Assembly: GCA_963813355.1 (NCBI GenBank)
Contig: CAWEYS010000021.1
Coordinates: 1-64,000, forward strand
Direction of reading: 5' to 3'
DNA: 64,000 bases
From: DATAGF01 sp963813355
GTDB lineage: Bacteria > Actinomycetota > Thermoleophilia > Miltoncostaeales > Miltoncostaeaceae
Shown in pieces: positions 24,507-35,899 of the stretch (its first letter is position 1; every line of letters starts with the position of its first letter). Under the pieces are notes generated by a model, which worked only from the letters and a program-made list of their open reading frames with translations, did not search any database and was not told the DNA's origin. Position numbers and translations under genes: made by a program.

Positions 24507-25544
24507 TCAGAAGAGGGTGAGCTGGCGGTCGGAGCGCAGGCCCGAGACGCCCACCCCGAGCAGCCGCAGGGCTCCGGGCCGCTCGCGCAGCGCGCGCGCG
24601 AGCAGCGCCGAGGCCGTCGCCCAGATCGCCCCCGCGTCGTCGAGCGCCGCGCCCACGGTCTGGCCGCGCGTGATCGTCTGGAAGTCGGCGTAGCGCAGCT
24701 TCACCGTCACCGTGCGGCCGGCGCGCCCGCGGCGGCGCAGCGACTCGGCCACGCTCTCGGCCAGCCCGCGGCCGACCGACTCGAGGCGCGCCGGGTCGGT
24801 GACATCGCGCTCGAAGGTGGTCTCGGCCGACACCGAGATCCGCTCGGCCGGCACGGCGGCCACCGGGCGCGGGTCGATGCCGCGGGCGCGGCGGCGCAGG
24901 TCCTCGCCGAACTTCCCGGGCACGAGCCCGCGCAGGGCATCGTCGCCGAGCCCGGCCAGGTCGCCGATCGTGGCCAGGCCGGCGGCGGTCAGGCGCTGCT
25001 CGGTGCGCGGCCCGACGCCCGGCAGCGCGCGCAGCGGCAGCGGGGCGAGGAAGGCGGCCTCCCCGCCGGGCTCCACGACGGTGACGCCGCCGGGCTTGTC
25101 GCGGTCGGAGGCGATCTTGGCGACGACCTTGCAGGTCGCGACCCCCAGCGAGCAGGAGAGCCGCACCCGCTCGGCGACCGCGCGCCGCACCGCGTCGGCC
25201 GCCTCGGCGGCGCCCGCGTCGGGCAGCTCCAGGTAGCCCTCGTCGAGCCCCACCACCTCCACGGCGGCCGACAGCTCGCGCACCAGGCCCCAGACCCGCG
25301 CCGACCACTCGCGGTAGAGGGCCATGTCGGGGCGCACGAAGACGGCGTCGGGGCACCGCCGCAGGGCCTCGGCCGCGCTCATGGCCGAGCGGATGCCGAA
25401 GCGCCGGGCCGCGTAGCTGGCCGTGGCCACGACGCCGCGCCCGTGGGGGTCGCCGCCCACCACGACCGGCCGGCCGCGCAGCTCGGGGCGGCGGTGGATC
25501 TCCACCGCGGCGAAGAAGGCGTCGATGTCGAGGTGGGCGATCAC
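24507..25544 (-). CDS. dinB: DNA polymerase IV (Y family)
   Basis: Translesion polymerase. Palm motifs: VIAHLDIDAFFAAVEIHRRP with two catalytic Asp, VVATASYAARRFGIRSAMSA, and VVGLDEGYLELPDA supplying Asp-Glu. The thumb shows LPLRALPGVGPRTEQRLTAA and the little finger SVSAETTFERDVTDP, RTVTVKLRYADFQTITR. The very end, RSDRQLTLF, is a canonical beta-clamp binding peptide. GTG 25544 was chosen because the protein starts at the conserved VIAHLDIDAFF, and TAGCGT stands 8 bases upstream. 345 residues, intact. Confidence 0.93.
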   Translation of the reverse strand: MIAHLDIDAFFAAVEIHRRPELRGRPVVVGGDPHGRGVVATASYAARRFGIRSAMSAAEALRRCPDAVFVRPDMALYREWSARVWGLVRELSAAVEVVGLDEGYLELPDAGAAEAADAVRRAVAERVRLSCSLGVATCKVVAKIASDRDKPGGVTVVEPGGEAAFLAPLPLRALPGVGPRTEQRLTAAGLATIGDLAGLGDDALRGLVPGKFGEDLRRRARGIDPRPVAAVPAERISVSAETTFERDVTDPARLESVGRGLAESVAESLRRRGRAGRTVTVKLRYADFQTITRGQTVGAALDDAGAIWATASALLARALRERPGALRLLGVGVSGLRSDRQLTLF

Positions 25545-25555
25545 GCCCGTCGACG

Positions 25556-26284
25556 CTAACCCTCGCGCACGCCCCAGACGACGACGCCGCCCCCCAGGCT
25601 CAGGCGGCGCACCCGCAGGTCGCGGAGGCCGGCGGCGCGGTAGAGCTCGAGCAGCGCCGGCAGCGGGTGGCGGCGGTAGAGGTCGGGGATGCTCTCGTGC
25701 AGGAAGCGCCCCGCGCGCCACCAGGGCCGGCCGCCCACCAGCAGGCCCCCGGCCGGCAGCAGCGCCCCGGTGTAGAGCCGCCACGCCGCGCGCGCCGGCG
25801 CCCGCGGCGGGACGCCGAACTCCAGGCTGGCGAGCGTGCCGCCCGGGCGGACCACGCGGGCGAGCTCGGCCAGGGTCGCCCCCGGGTCGGCGACGTAGCG
25901 CAGCAGGTAGGTGACCGTGAGGCCGTCGAAGTCGCCGTCGGCGAAGGGCAGCGCCTCGGCCTCGCCGCGCACCAGCTCGACCCGGTCGGCCAGCCCGCGC
26001 TCGGCCAGCCGCGCGCCGGCGGCCGCGAGCATGGCGTCGCTCTGGTCCACGCCGGTCACCCGGCAGCCGTACCGGGAGGCCAGCTCGGCCGCGACGGCGC
26101 CGGTGCCGGTGGCGACGTCGAGCACGCGGTCGCCCGGCCGCGCCCCCAGGCGCGCCGCCAGGAAGCGGTGCCAGCGCGGCTCCTGCCCCAGGCTGAGGAC
26201 CGCCGCCCGGCGCGAGTAGGCCGCCCCGGCCAGCCCCGAGAAGAGCTCCTGCGTCTCGGGCTTGGCGGGAGGCGAGAAGCTCAG
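25556..26284 (-). CDS. UbiE/MenG-like SAM methyltransferase, start uncertain
   Basis: Class I methyltransferase with motif I VLDVATGTGAVAAELASRYG, VTGVDQSDAMLAAAGARLAE, the carboxylate loop GEAEALPFADGDFDGLTVTY and post-motif ELARVVRPGGTLASLEFGVP, close to menaquinone/ubiquinone C-methyltransferases. Family-like sequence extends upstream of the only ATG/GTG candidate (GTG 26125): KPETQELFSGLAGAAYSRRA and EPRWHRFLAARLGARPGD. The true start is therefore near 26,284, where only a CTG is available, or a base is missing. It follows the thioredoxin gene at once. Confidence 0.75.
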   Translation of the reverse strand: MSFSPPAKPETQELFSGLAGAAYSRRAAVLSLGQEPRWHRFLAARLGARPGDRVLDVATGTGAVAAELASRYGCRVTGVDQSDAMLAAAGARLAERGLADRVELVRGEAEALPFADGDFDGLTVTYLLRYVADPGATLAELARVVRPGGTLASLEFGVPPRAPARAAWRLYTGALLPAGGLLVGGRPWWRAGRFLHESIPDLYRRHPLPALLELYRAAGLRDLRVRRLSLGGGVVVWGVREG

Positions 26285-26288
26285 GGGC

Positions 26289-27027
26289 TCAGTAGAGCGC
26301 TTGGGCCAGCCGGCGGCGGAAGCGGACCGAGAGCGGGTGGTGCTCGCCCAGCTCGGCGAAGACGCCGAGGAGCGCCTGGCGCAGGTCGTCGCGCAGCTCC
26401 GGGTCGGCCACCCGCACCGCGTCGATCAGGTGGGCGAGGCCCTGCTCGGTCTGGCCGCGCTCGAGCGCGGCGAGGCCGGCCTGGACGTCGGGCTGGTCGA
26501 CCGCGGCGAGCTTGACCCGCGACAGCAGGGCCGCGGCGCCCTGGTCGAAGGCGACCGGCTCGAGCACCTCCGGCACCTCGCCGGAGCGGCCCTCGTCGAG
26601 CAGCAGCCGGGCGAGGGCGACGCGGGCGCCGACGTGGCCCGGCTCGCGCTCGACCGCCTCGCGCAGGGAGGCCTCGTCGCCCTCGCCCACCAGCCGGTCG
26701 GTCTCGGAGGGCACCAGCCGGTCGAGGAAGGCCTCGATCGCGGCCGGCGGCTGGAGGCCGACGAACTCGGCGGCGGCCTGCGCCGTCGCGGAAGCCCTTG
26801 ACCAGCGGGATGCTCATCACCCGGTACTGCTGGGCCAGGTTGGGGTTGGAGTCGATGTCGACCTTGGCCAGCACGACCGCCCCGTCGCGGCGCTCCACGG
26901 CCTGCTCGAGGATGGGGGTGAGCTGGCGGCACGGGCCGCACCAGGCGGCCCAGAAGTTGACGACCACCGGCACCTCGCGCGAGCGCTCGATGACCTCGGC
27001 GTCGAAGGTGGCCTCGGTCACGTCCAT
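26289..27027 (-). CDS. Thioredoxin-TPR protein (CnoX/YbbN-like), frameshifted
   Basis: The thioredoxin domain comes first: MDVTEATFDAEVIERS, VVVNFWAAWCGPCRQLTPIL (Cys-Gly-Pro-Cys), VVLAKVDIDSNPNLAQQYRV, MSIPLVKGFRDG. After a shift near 26,790, TPR-like helices follow: IEAFLDRLVPSETDRL, VGARVALARLLLDEGRSGEV, AALERGQTEQGLAHLIDAVR and the end RFRRRLAQALY. Architecture equals YbbN/CnoX, a holdase that hands clients to GroEL/DnaK under oxidative stress, though actinobacterial members are less studied. GGAGGGG precedes the ATG. Confidence 0.85.
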
Positions 27028-27069
27028 ACGGGCATCCCCTCCGTTCCGGTCACGCGCCTACGGTAGCGG

Positions 27070-27306
27070 TCAGGCCGCGTCGCGCGCCTCGGGCGCCGGC
27101 GGCCGGCACCGGGGGCAGGGCCGCCAGTGGGCGGCCAGGTAGCGCCAGGGCCCGTGCACCACGTCGCGCACCCCGGCGTCGCCGCGGCGCGGCGCGTCCG
27201 GGCAGTCGCGCCGGTGGTAGTGGCCCCAGCCGCCCGCGCTCAGGTGGGCGACGGCGCCCGTCTCGTCGACGGCATCCCGCCGCCGCTCATCGATCATCGT
27301 CGTCAT
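27070..27306 (-). CDS. Small putative zinc-binding protein, 78 aa
   Basis: Carries WGHYHRRDCPDAPRRGD and RPCPRCRPPAPE: one Cys, His residues and a Cys-Pro-Arg-Cys pair, similar in style to small Ada-type zinc knuckles in which tyrosine/histidine-Cys and a C-terminal CxxC bind the metal. GAGG is 5 bases from the ATG. A TTGACG hexamer (minus strand, 27348-27353) could be a -35 box. Function unknown. Confidence 0.55.
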   Translation of the reverse strand: MTTMIDERRRDAVDETGAVAHLSAGGWGHYHRRDCPDAPRRGDAGVRDVVHGPWRYLAAHWRPCPRCRPPAPEARDAA

Positions 27307-27433
27307 ATGTCCTCCCCCTCCCCGGGGGCTGCGCGGCGCCCGCCGCGCGCGTCAATTCCTTTGTCGGCATCGAGGGTAGCGCGCCTGAGAAGCCGCGACC
27401 TCCCCGGACGCGGGTTCGTTACGCTGGAGCGTC

Positions 27434-29116
<1,683 letters not shown>

Positions 29117-29253
29117 CGGGGGGCGGCGCCCTGGCCGCTCGGCCGCGCCAAGACTGGCCTCGCGGGCCTGTGAGCGGCGGGCGCGGAGCCAGAGGATCCT
29201 CGCCGAGACCGCCCGGTGCGCCCGGGCCCCGGCACGAGACTCGAGGTCCCCCG

Positions 29254-30232
29254 ATGAGCCCGACCCCCACCGCACGGATCCGGCGCCCCCGGATCGTCGT
29301 CACCCTCGTGGCCGGCTGCCTGGTCGCGTCCGCGGCGCCGGCGCTCGCCCTCGGGACGACCCCTCCGCCGTCGAAGGCCCCGACCGACGTGGCGATCGCC
29401 AAGGCCTCGGACAGGGACGGCTACCAGCCGGGCGAGACCATCGTCTACACGATCACCGTCACCAACGTGGGCGGCACCGCGGTCCCGCGCGCCGCCATCC
29501 TCGTCAGCGACCCGATGCTCGCCGACCTGGCGCCGGCCGACGGCGGCGGGACCGCCGGCGCGGACCTCGCCCCGGGCGCGAGCATCGTCTACGTCGGGAC
29601 GCACGTCGCCTCCGCCGACGACTGCGGCCCCCTCTCGAACACCGCCACGGTCGAGCTCCGCAGCGGCAAGAAGGCCGGCGAGGACGCCAACCCCGCCAAC
29701 GACAGCGCGACCCACGCCGTGGACGTCTCCGGCGAGCGCGTGCGCGCCGCCCGTGGCCGTCAGCGACATCGCCAAGCCGGTCGCGCCGCCCTCCCCCTCC
29801 GGGGCGCGCGAGGCGATGCCGCAGTCCCAGCCGGCCGTCTGCCCCCCGCCCAAGCTGGGCGCGCGGGTGGCCGCGCCGCGCAAGGTGAGGGCCGGGGAGA
29901 CGGCGCTCTTCACGATCAGGGTCCACAACGCCAAGGGCGCCGCCGCCGCGCGCCGCGCCCACCTGACCGTGCGCCTGCCGGCCGGCTTCTCGCTGACGAC
30001 GCCGGTCGAGAGCTCGGTCATGAAGGGCGGCGCCATGCGCTGGTCGATCGGGACGCTCGCCCCGCGCGCGGCCCGCTCGATGTCGCTCACGCTGCGCGCC
30101 GACCGGACGGCCTCGGGCACCCGGGCGCTCGCGGCGACGGTCTCCGCCACCTGCGGCTCGGCGCGGGCGAAGGCCCTCGTGCGCGTCGCCCAGGCGGTGC
30201 AGCAGCAGGTGCGCCCGCCGGTCGCCGGGTAG
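29254..30232 (+). CDS. Secreted DUF11-repeat protein, frameshifted
   Basis: A signal peptide (IVVTLVAGCLVASAAPALAL) is followed by two DUF11-type beta-sandwich domains: ASDRDGYQPGETIVYTITVT, NVGGTAVPRAAILVSDPM, NTATVELRSGKKAG, and, after a shift near 29,745, ARVAAPRKVRAGETALFTIR, AHLTVRLPAGFSLTTPVESS, MRWSIGTLAPRAARSMSLTL. Such domains are extracellular stalk or adhesion modules. No sortase signal or membrane anchor is visible at the C-terminus (AQAVQQQVRPPVAG). Stands alone between EttA and the LLM oxidoreductase. Confidence 0.75.
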
Positions 30233-30240
30233 GTCCCTCG

Positions 30241-30266
30241 CACATACTTGCGTGATCAAGCATGTG
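30241..30266. promoter_or_regulatory. Palindromic operator at the LLM oxidoreductase promoter
   Basis: CACATACTTG and CAAGCATGTG are inverted copies matching in 9 of 10 positions, 6 bases apart. The site ends 1 base before TAGCCT (30268-30273), a -10 box 6 bases from the ATG, so it covers the -35 region, where a repressor of MarR/HxlR/TetR type would block transcription. No regulator gene is adjacent. Confidence 0.55.
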
Positions 30267-30279
30267 CTAGCCTCGGAGC

Positions 30280-31371
30280 ATGACCACCGAGGACGCGCAC
30301 AGCGATCACGACGACCGGCCGGCCATGGAGCTCGGCCTCTACACCTTCGCCGAGCTGACGCCGGCCGGCGCGGGCGCGACGATCACCCCCGCGCAGCGGC
30401 TGCGCGACCTGGTGGAGGAGGTCGAGCTCGCCGACCAGGTCGGGCTCGACGTCTTCGGGGTGGGCGAGCACCACCGGCCCGACTTCGCCGTCTCGGCGCC
30501 GGCCGTGGTGCTGGCCGCCGCGGCCGAGCGCACGTCGCGGATCCGCCTGACCAGCGCCGTCAGCGTCCTGTCGTCGGACGACCCGGTGCGGGTCTTCCAG
30601 GAGTTCTCGACCCTCGACCTGCTCTCGGGCGGGCGGGCCGAGATCATGGCCGGGCGCGGGTCGTTCATCGAGTCGTTCCCGCTGTTCGGCTACGACCTCG
30701 ACGACTACGACGCCCTGTTCGCCGAGAAGCTCGACCTGCTGCTGGCGCTGCGCGAGAGCGAGCGGGTGACCTGGACGGGCCGCCTGCGCGCCTCCATCGA
30801 CGACCGCGGCGTCTACCCGCGGCCGCTGCAGGACCCCCTGCCGGTCTGGATCGCGGTCGGCGGCACGCCCAACTCGGTGGCGCGCGCGGGCCTGCTGGGC
30901 CTGCCGATGGCGCTCGCGATCATCGGCGGCACGGCGGAGCGCTTCGCCCCGCTGGCCGAGCTGCACCGGCGCGCGGCCGCCGAGGCCGGGCACCCCGCGC
31001 CGCGCATGAGCGTCAACTCGCACGGCTTCGTCGGGGCGACCTCCCAGGAGGCGGCGGACGACGCCTTCCCGCCCTTCGCCACGATGATGAACCGCATCGG
31101 CCGCGAGCGCGGCTGGGCGCCCATGTCCCGGGCCGACTTCGACGCGAGCACGGAGCTGCGCGGCGCGAACTTCGTCGGCAGCCCCCAGCAGGTGATCGAG
31201 AAGATCCTCTACCAGCAGGAGATCTTCGGCCACGACCGCTTCCTGATGCAGCTGACGGTCGGCACCATGCCCCACGCCAAGGTGATGCGGGCGATCGAGC
31301 TGTTCGGCACCGAGGTCGCGCCGGTCGTGCGCCGGGAGGTCGCCGCGCGGAGGGTCGAGGCCGCGGCATAG
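30280..31371 (+). CDS. LLM class flavin-dependent oxidoreductase
   Basis: Luciferase-like TIM-barrel flavoenzyme of 363 residues: ELGLYTFAELTP, VGLDVFGVGEHHRPDFAVSA, IRLTSAVSVLSSDDPVRVFQ, STLDLLSGGRAEIMAGRGSF, PLPVWIAVGGTPNSVARAGL, RGANFVGSPQQVIEKILYQQ and LMQLTVGTMPHAKVMRAIEL. It uses reduced FMN or F420; which one cannot be told. The ATG follows TAGCCT by 6 bases and a strong palindrome overlaps the -35 region, so it is probably inducible. Intact. Confidence 0.92.
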   Translation: MTTEDAHSDHDDRPAMELGLYTFAELTPAGAGATITPAQRLRDLVEEVELADQVGLDVFGVGEHHRPDFAVSAPAVVLAAAAERTSRIRLTSAVSVLSSDDPVRVFQEFSTLDLLSGGRAEIMAGRGSFIESFPLFGYDLDDYDALFAEKLDLLLALRESERVTWTGRLRASIDDRGVYPRPLQDPLPVWIAVGGTPNSVARAGLLGLPMALAIIGGTAERFAPLAELHRRAAAEAGHPAPRMSVNSHGFVGATSQEAADDAFPPFATMMNRIGRERGWAPMSRADFDASTELRGANFVGSPQQVIEKILYQQEIFGHDRFLMQLTVGTMPHAKVMRAIELFGTEVAPVVRREVAARRVEAAA

Positions 31372-31428
31372 CCGGGGCGCGGCCGGGTACCCTTGGAGGG
31401 TGCAGGCAGGCCGACCCAGGAGACCGCA

Positions 31429-34121
31429 GTGACCCCCAGCCCGGACCCCTTCTCCGCACGCGACGCGCTCCGCGCGGGCGGGGGCGAGCACGCCTTCTAC
31501 CGGCTGGAGGCCGTCCGGGACGACCTCGACCGCACGCCGTTCACGATCAAGGTGCTGCTGGAGAGCGTGCTGCGCAACTGCGGCCGCGGCTTCGTGACCG
31601 AGGACGACGTCCGCGCGCTGGCGGGCTGGCGCCCCAACTCGGGCTCGACGGCCGAGGTGCCGTTCCTGCCCGCGCGGGTGGTGATGCAGGACTTCACCGG
31701 CGTCCCGTGCGTCGTCGACCTGGCGGCGATGCGCGACGCCATGGCCGAGCTGGGCGGCGACCCGGACCTCATCAACCCGCTCGTCCCCGCCGACCTGGTG
31801 ATCGACCACTCGGTGCAGGTCGACCGCTTCGGCGACGGCGGCGCCTTCGCCGCCAACGTCGAGCGCGAGTACGAGCGCAACCGCGAGCGCTACATGCTCC
31901 TGCGCTGGGCCCAGCAGGCCTTCGCCGACTTCCGCACGGTGCCGCCCGGCACCGGGATCGTCCACCAGGTCAACCTCGAGTACCTCTCGCCGGTGGTGCA
32001 GTCGCGGGAGGTCGACGGCGAGCGCGTGGCCTTCCCCGACACGCTGGTCGGCACCGACTCGCACACCACGATGATCAACGGCATCGGCGTGCTGGGCTTC
32101 GGCGTCGGCGGCATCGAGGCCGAGGCCGTGCTGCTCGGCCAGCCGCTGTCGCAGCCGACGCCGCAGGTCATCGGCCTGAAGCTCACCGGGCGCCTGGGCC
32201 CCGGGGCGACGGCCACCGACCTGGTGCTGACGGTCACCGAGATGCTGCGCGCGCACGGCGTGGTCGGCAAGTTCGTCGAGCTGCACGGCGCCGGCCTCTC
32301 GTCGCTGAGCCTCGCCGACCGGGCCACGATCTCGAACATGTCGCCGGAGTTCGGCGCCACCGCGACGATGTTCCCGATCGACGACGAGACGCTGCGGTAC
32401 ATGGAGCTGACCGGCCGGCCGGCCGAGACCATCGCGCTGACCGAGGCCTACGCCAAGGCCCAGGGCCTCTTCCGCATCGACGAGTCGCCCGACCCGGCCT
32501 TCGACGAGACGCTGGAGCTCGACCTGGGCAGCGTCGAGCCGAGCCTCGCCGGCCCGCGCCGGCCCCAGGACCGGGTCGCGCTCGGGAACGTCGCGGGCGA
32601 GTTCCGCGAGATCTACTCCGAGGGGCTCGAGCAGAACGGCGCGGGGCCGCACTACACGCCGGTCGAGGTCAGCTCGGACGGCGACCGCTTCCCGCTGGCG
32701 AGCGGCTCGGTGGCGATCGCGGCCATCACGAGCTGCACCAACACCTCGAACCCGTCGGTGATGGTCGGGGCCGGGCTGCTGGCCAAGAAGGCCGTCGAGC
32801 GCGGCCTGCGCACGCCGCCCTGGGTGAAGACCAGCCTCGCGCCGGGCAGCCGCGCGGTGACCGGCTACCTCGACACCGCGGGGCTGACGCCCTTCCTCGA
32901 GACGCTGCGCTTCGACCTCGTCGGCTACGGCTGCACGACCTGCATCGGCAACTCGGGCCCGCTGGCGGAGCCGATCGCGACCGCGATCGAGGAGAACGGC
33001 CTCGTCGCGGCCGCGGTGCTGTCGGGGAACCGGAACTTCGAGGGGCGCATCCACCCCCAGATCCGCGCGAGCTACCTGGCCTCGCCGCCGCTGGTGGTGG
33101 CCTACGCGCTCGCCGGCCGGGTCGACATCGACCTGACCTCGGAGCCGCTCGGCGAGGACGGCGAGGGCAACCCGGTCTACCTCTCCGAGATCTGGCCCAC
33201 CTCCGCCGAGGTGGCCGAGGCCGTCGCGGGCTCGGTCAGCCGCGAGCTGTTCGAGACGAGCTACTCCACGGTGTTCGACGGCGACGACCGCTGGCGCGCC
33301 CTGCCGGTGCCCGAGGGCGGCACCTACGCCTGGGACCCCGAGTCCACCTACGTCCAGCTGCCGCCCTTCTTCACCGGCATCGCCCCCGAGCCCGCCCCGG
33401 TGACCGACATCGTCGGCGCGCGGGCCCTGGCCGTGCTGGGCGACTCGATCACCACCGACCACATCTCGCCGGCGGGCAGCATCCCGGCCAGCTCGCCGGC
33501 CGGGCGCTACCTGATCGAGCACGGGGTGGAGCCGCGCGACTTCAACAGCTTCGGCTCGCGGCGCGGCAACCACGAGGTGATGATGCGCGGCACCTTCGGC
33601 AACATCCGCCTGCGCAACCTCCTGGCCGACGGCAAGGAGGGCAACTGGACCGAGCACCTGCCGAGCGGCGAGGTCACGAGCATCTACGAGGCCTCGATGC
33701 GCTACCAGGACGCGGGCACCCCGCTGGTCGTCCTGGCCGGGAGCCTCTACGGCAACGGGTCGAGCCGCGACTGGGCCGCCAAGGGCACGCTGCTGCTCGG
33801 CGTCCGGGCGGTGGTGGCCAAGTCGTTCGAGCGCATCCACCGCGGCAACCTCGTCGGCATGGGCGTGCTGCCGCTGCAGTTCCTGGAGGGGGAGGGCGTC
33901 GACGAGCTCGGCCTGACCGGCCGCGAGACGTTCACCATCGCCGGGCTGCCGGAGCTGCAGCCGCGCCAGCAGCTCGAGGTCGCCTACGTCCGCGAGGACG
34001 GCACGCCGGGCGCCTTCCGGGCCCTGGCGCGCATCGACGGGCCCACCGAGCTCGGGTACCTGCGCGAGGGCGGCATCCTCCCGCCGTGCTGCGGCGCCTG
34101 TACCGGAGAACGTCCCCGTAG
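31429..34121 (+). CDS. acnA: Aconitate hydratase A, frameshift at the extreme 3' end
   Basis: Citrate-isocitrate isomerase of the TCA cycle with a 4Fe-4S cluster, about 897 residues. Visible marks: PARVVMQDFTGVPCVVDLAA, VGTDSHTTMINGIGVLGFGV, cluster Cys in AITSCTNTSNPSVM and YGCTTCIGNSGPLAEP, GDSITTDHISPAGSIP, DFNSFGSRRGNHEVMMRG and YGNGSSRDWAAKG. The GTG at 31429 has AGGAGA 6 bases upstream. The last codons are displaced by one base near 34,083: the proper end, AVLRRLYRRTSP, is read in the next frame to the TAG at 34121, while the uncorrected frame would run on to 34620. Confidence 0.95.
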
Positions 34122-34982
34122 GTGGACGAGCGGCTGGAGGCCGTCGCCGACGACGGCGTCCGCCTCGTCGGCACGCTGGCGCGGCCGGCCGCGAGGGCGA
34201 CGCCCCTGCCGCCCTGATCCTCAACGGCTCGGGCCCGCTCGACCGCGACTCGAACGTGAAGCGCCAGCGGCTCGGCGCGCCGCGCTCGCCGCGCGCTCGC
34301 GCCCGGGGCGTGGCGTCGCTGCGGCTCGACAAGCGCGGGGTGGGCGAGTCGGGCGGCGACTACCTGCCGACCGGCTTCGACCGGGAGACCGCGACGCCGC
34401 CGCCGCCTGGCGCCCTCCGCGCCGCCCGGATCGACCCGGCGCGCCTCACGGTCGTCGGGCACTCCGCGGGCGCGATCATCGCGATCCGGCTCGCCCGCGG
34501 CGACGGCCTCGCCGGGATCGTGCTGCTCGCCGCCGCCGCCGGCCGGGACGAGGTCATGCGCGAGCAGTCCGAGCGCATCGCCGCCTCGCTGCGCGGCCTC
34601 GCCCGGCTCCTCGGGCCTGAGCGGCGCCAGGAGCGGCGCGGCGCCGGCTGCTCGCTCCGCGAGGACGTCCTGCGATCGACGGGAGCGGCTGCCGGCCCGC
34701 TGGCTGCGGGAGTACATGGCCTACGACCCGGCCGCCGACCTCCCCGAGGTGCGCTGCCCGGTGCTCGCGATCACCGGGGCCAAGGACCTGCAGGTCACCC
34801 GGGGACGTGCGCGCCTGGGGAGCTGGTGGCGGCCCCTTCGAGGGCGAGGTCCCCGACGACCTCACCCACCTGCTGCGGCGCCACCCGGGCCCCCGAGCCT
34901 CTCGACCTACAAGGCCCAGCTCCGCGAGCCGGTGGACGCCTGGCTGCTCGACCGCGTCGCCGCGTGGACCGCGGCGCGGTGA
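34122..34982 (+). CDS. Alpha/beta hydrolase, several frameshifts
   Basis: The GTG directly after the aconitase stop begins VDERLEAVADDGVRLVGTLA. After a shift comes ALILNGSGPLDRDSN, then VASLRLDKRGVGESGGDYLP, the nucleophile elbow LTVVGHSAGAIIAIRLARG (Gly-His-Ser-Ala-Gly), and VLLAAAAGRDEVMREQSE. Further shifts lead to YMAYDPAADLPEVRCPVLAI and TGAKDLQVTPGDV, ending LREPVDAWLLDRVAAWTAAR at 34982. The catalytic Asp may be in TGAKD; the His is probably in DLTHLLR. Three or more shifts break the gene. Substrate unknown. Confidence 0.7.
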
Positions 34983-34988
34983 CGGGCG

Positions 34989-35891
34989 CTAGCCGAAGCG
35001 CCCCGTGATGTAGTCCTGCGTGCGCTGCTCGTCCGGCGCCGTGAACAGCTTGTCGGTGTCGCCCATCTCCACGAGCACGCCGTAGCGGTGCCCCTGGTCG
35101 AGCCCGGCGACCGTGAAGAAGCCGGTCTTGTGCGAGACGCGCGCCGCCTGCTGCATGTTGTGGGTGACGATCACGATCGTGTAGCGCTTCACGAGGTCCT
35201 GCATCAGGTCCTCGATCGCCAGCGTCGAGATCGGGTCGAGCGCCGAGCAGGGCTCGTCCATGAGCACGACCTCGGGCTCCACGGCGATCGCGCGCGCGAT
35301 GCAGAGCCGCTGCTGCTGGCCGCCCGACAGGGCGAAGGCGTCCTGCTTGAGCTTGTCCTTCACCTCGTCCCAGAGGGCGGCGCGGCGCAGCACCTCCTCG
35401 ATCTTGTCGTCGTTGGCCTTGAGGCCGTTGACCTTGAGGCCGAAGCCGATGTTGTCCTTGATCGACTTCGGGAAGGGGTTGGGCTTCTGGAAGACCATCC
35501 CGATCCGCCGGCGCACGTCCACCGCGTTGACGTCGGAGGAGTAGAGGTCCTGGCCCTGGAACAGCAGCTGGCCGTTGACCTTCGTCCCCGGGATGAGGTC
35601 GTTCATCCGGTTGAGGCAGCGCAGGAAGGTGGACTTGCCGCAGCCCGACGGGCCGATCAGGGCGGTGATCTCGTTGCGGCGGATGTCCATCGTGATGCCC
35701 TGGAGGGCCTTGAACTTCCCGTAGTGGAAGTCGAGCTTCTCCGCCCGGAAGACGACCTCGTGCGAGCCGGCGGGCTCGGTGCGGGCGGTGACCTCGGGCG
35801 CGTGGGTCGGAACGGCCTCGTGCGCGCGCTGGGCGTCCGGCGCCGGGGCGGGCGCGGGTGCCTCTCGGGGCACGGTGGCGTCGTCGGACAC
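34989..35891 (-). CDS. pstB: Phosphate ABC transporter ATP-binding protein
   Basis: ATPase of the high-affinity phosphate importer. A disordered N-terminal extension of about 45 residues precedes VVFRAEKLDFHYGKFKALQG; Walker A is ALIGPSGCGKSTFLRCLNRM, then MVFQKPNPFPKSIKDNIGFG, signature FALSGGQQQRLCIARAIAVE and Walker B VVLMDEPCSALDPISTLAIE. The H-loop is IVIVTHNMQQAARVSH. It ends PDEQRTQDYITGRFG. AAGGAG overlaps the pstA stop, 4 bases before the GTG. Last gene of pstSCAB, under the PHO box at 39.0 kb. Confidence 0.96.
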   Translation of the reverse strand: MSDDATVPREAPAPAPAPDAQRAHEAVPTHAPEVTARTEPAGSHEVVFRAEKLDFHYGKFKALQGITMDIRRNEITALIGPSGCGKSTFLRCLNRMNDLIPGTKVNGQLLFQGQDLYSSDVNAVDVRRRIGMVFQKPNPFPKSIKDNIGFGLKVNGLKANDDKIEEVLRRAALWDEVKDKLKQDAFALSGGQQQRLCIARAIAVEPEVVLMDEPCSALDPISTLAIEDLMQDLVKRYTIVIVTHNMQQAARVSHKTGFFTVAGLDQGHRYGVLVEMGDTDKLFTAPDEQRTQDYITGRFG

Positions 35892-35899
35892 GTGGCTCC

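Noticed and set aside
24507..25784. Extended N-terminus for DNA polymerase IV from 25784
   Set aside because: The extra 80 residues are Pro/Arg-rich antisense of the methyltransferase gene; the conserved protein begins at the GTG at 25544.
30256..34332. A 1,358-residue open frame on the minus strand opposite the LLM and aconitase genes
   Set aside because: It is the high-GC antisense shadow of intact, well-recognised plus-strand genes; composition is Arg/Gly/Ala/His-rich with no motif.
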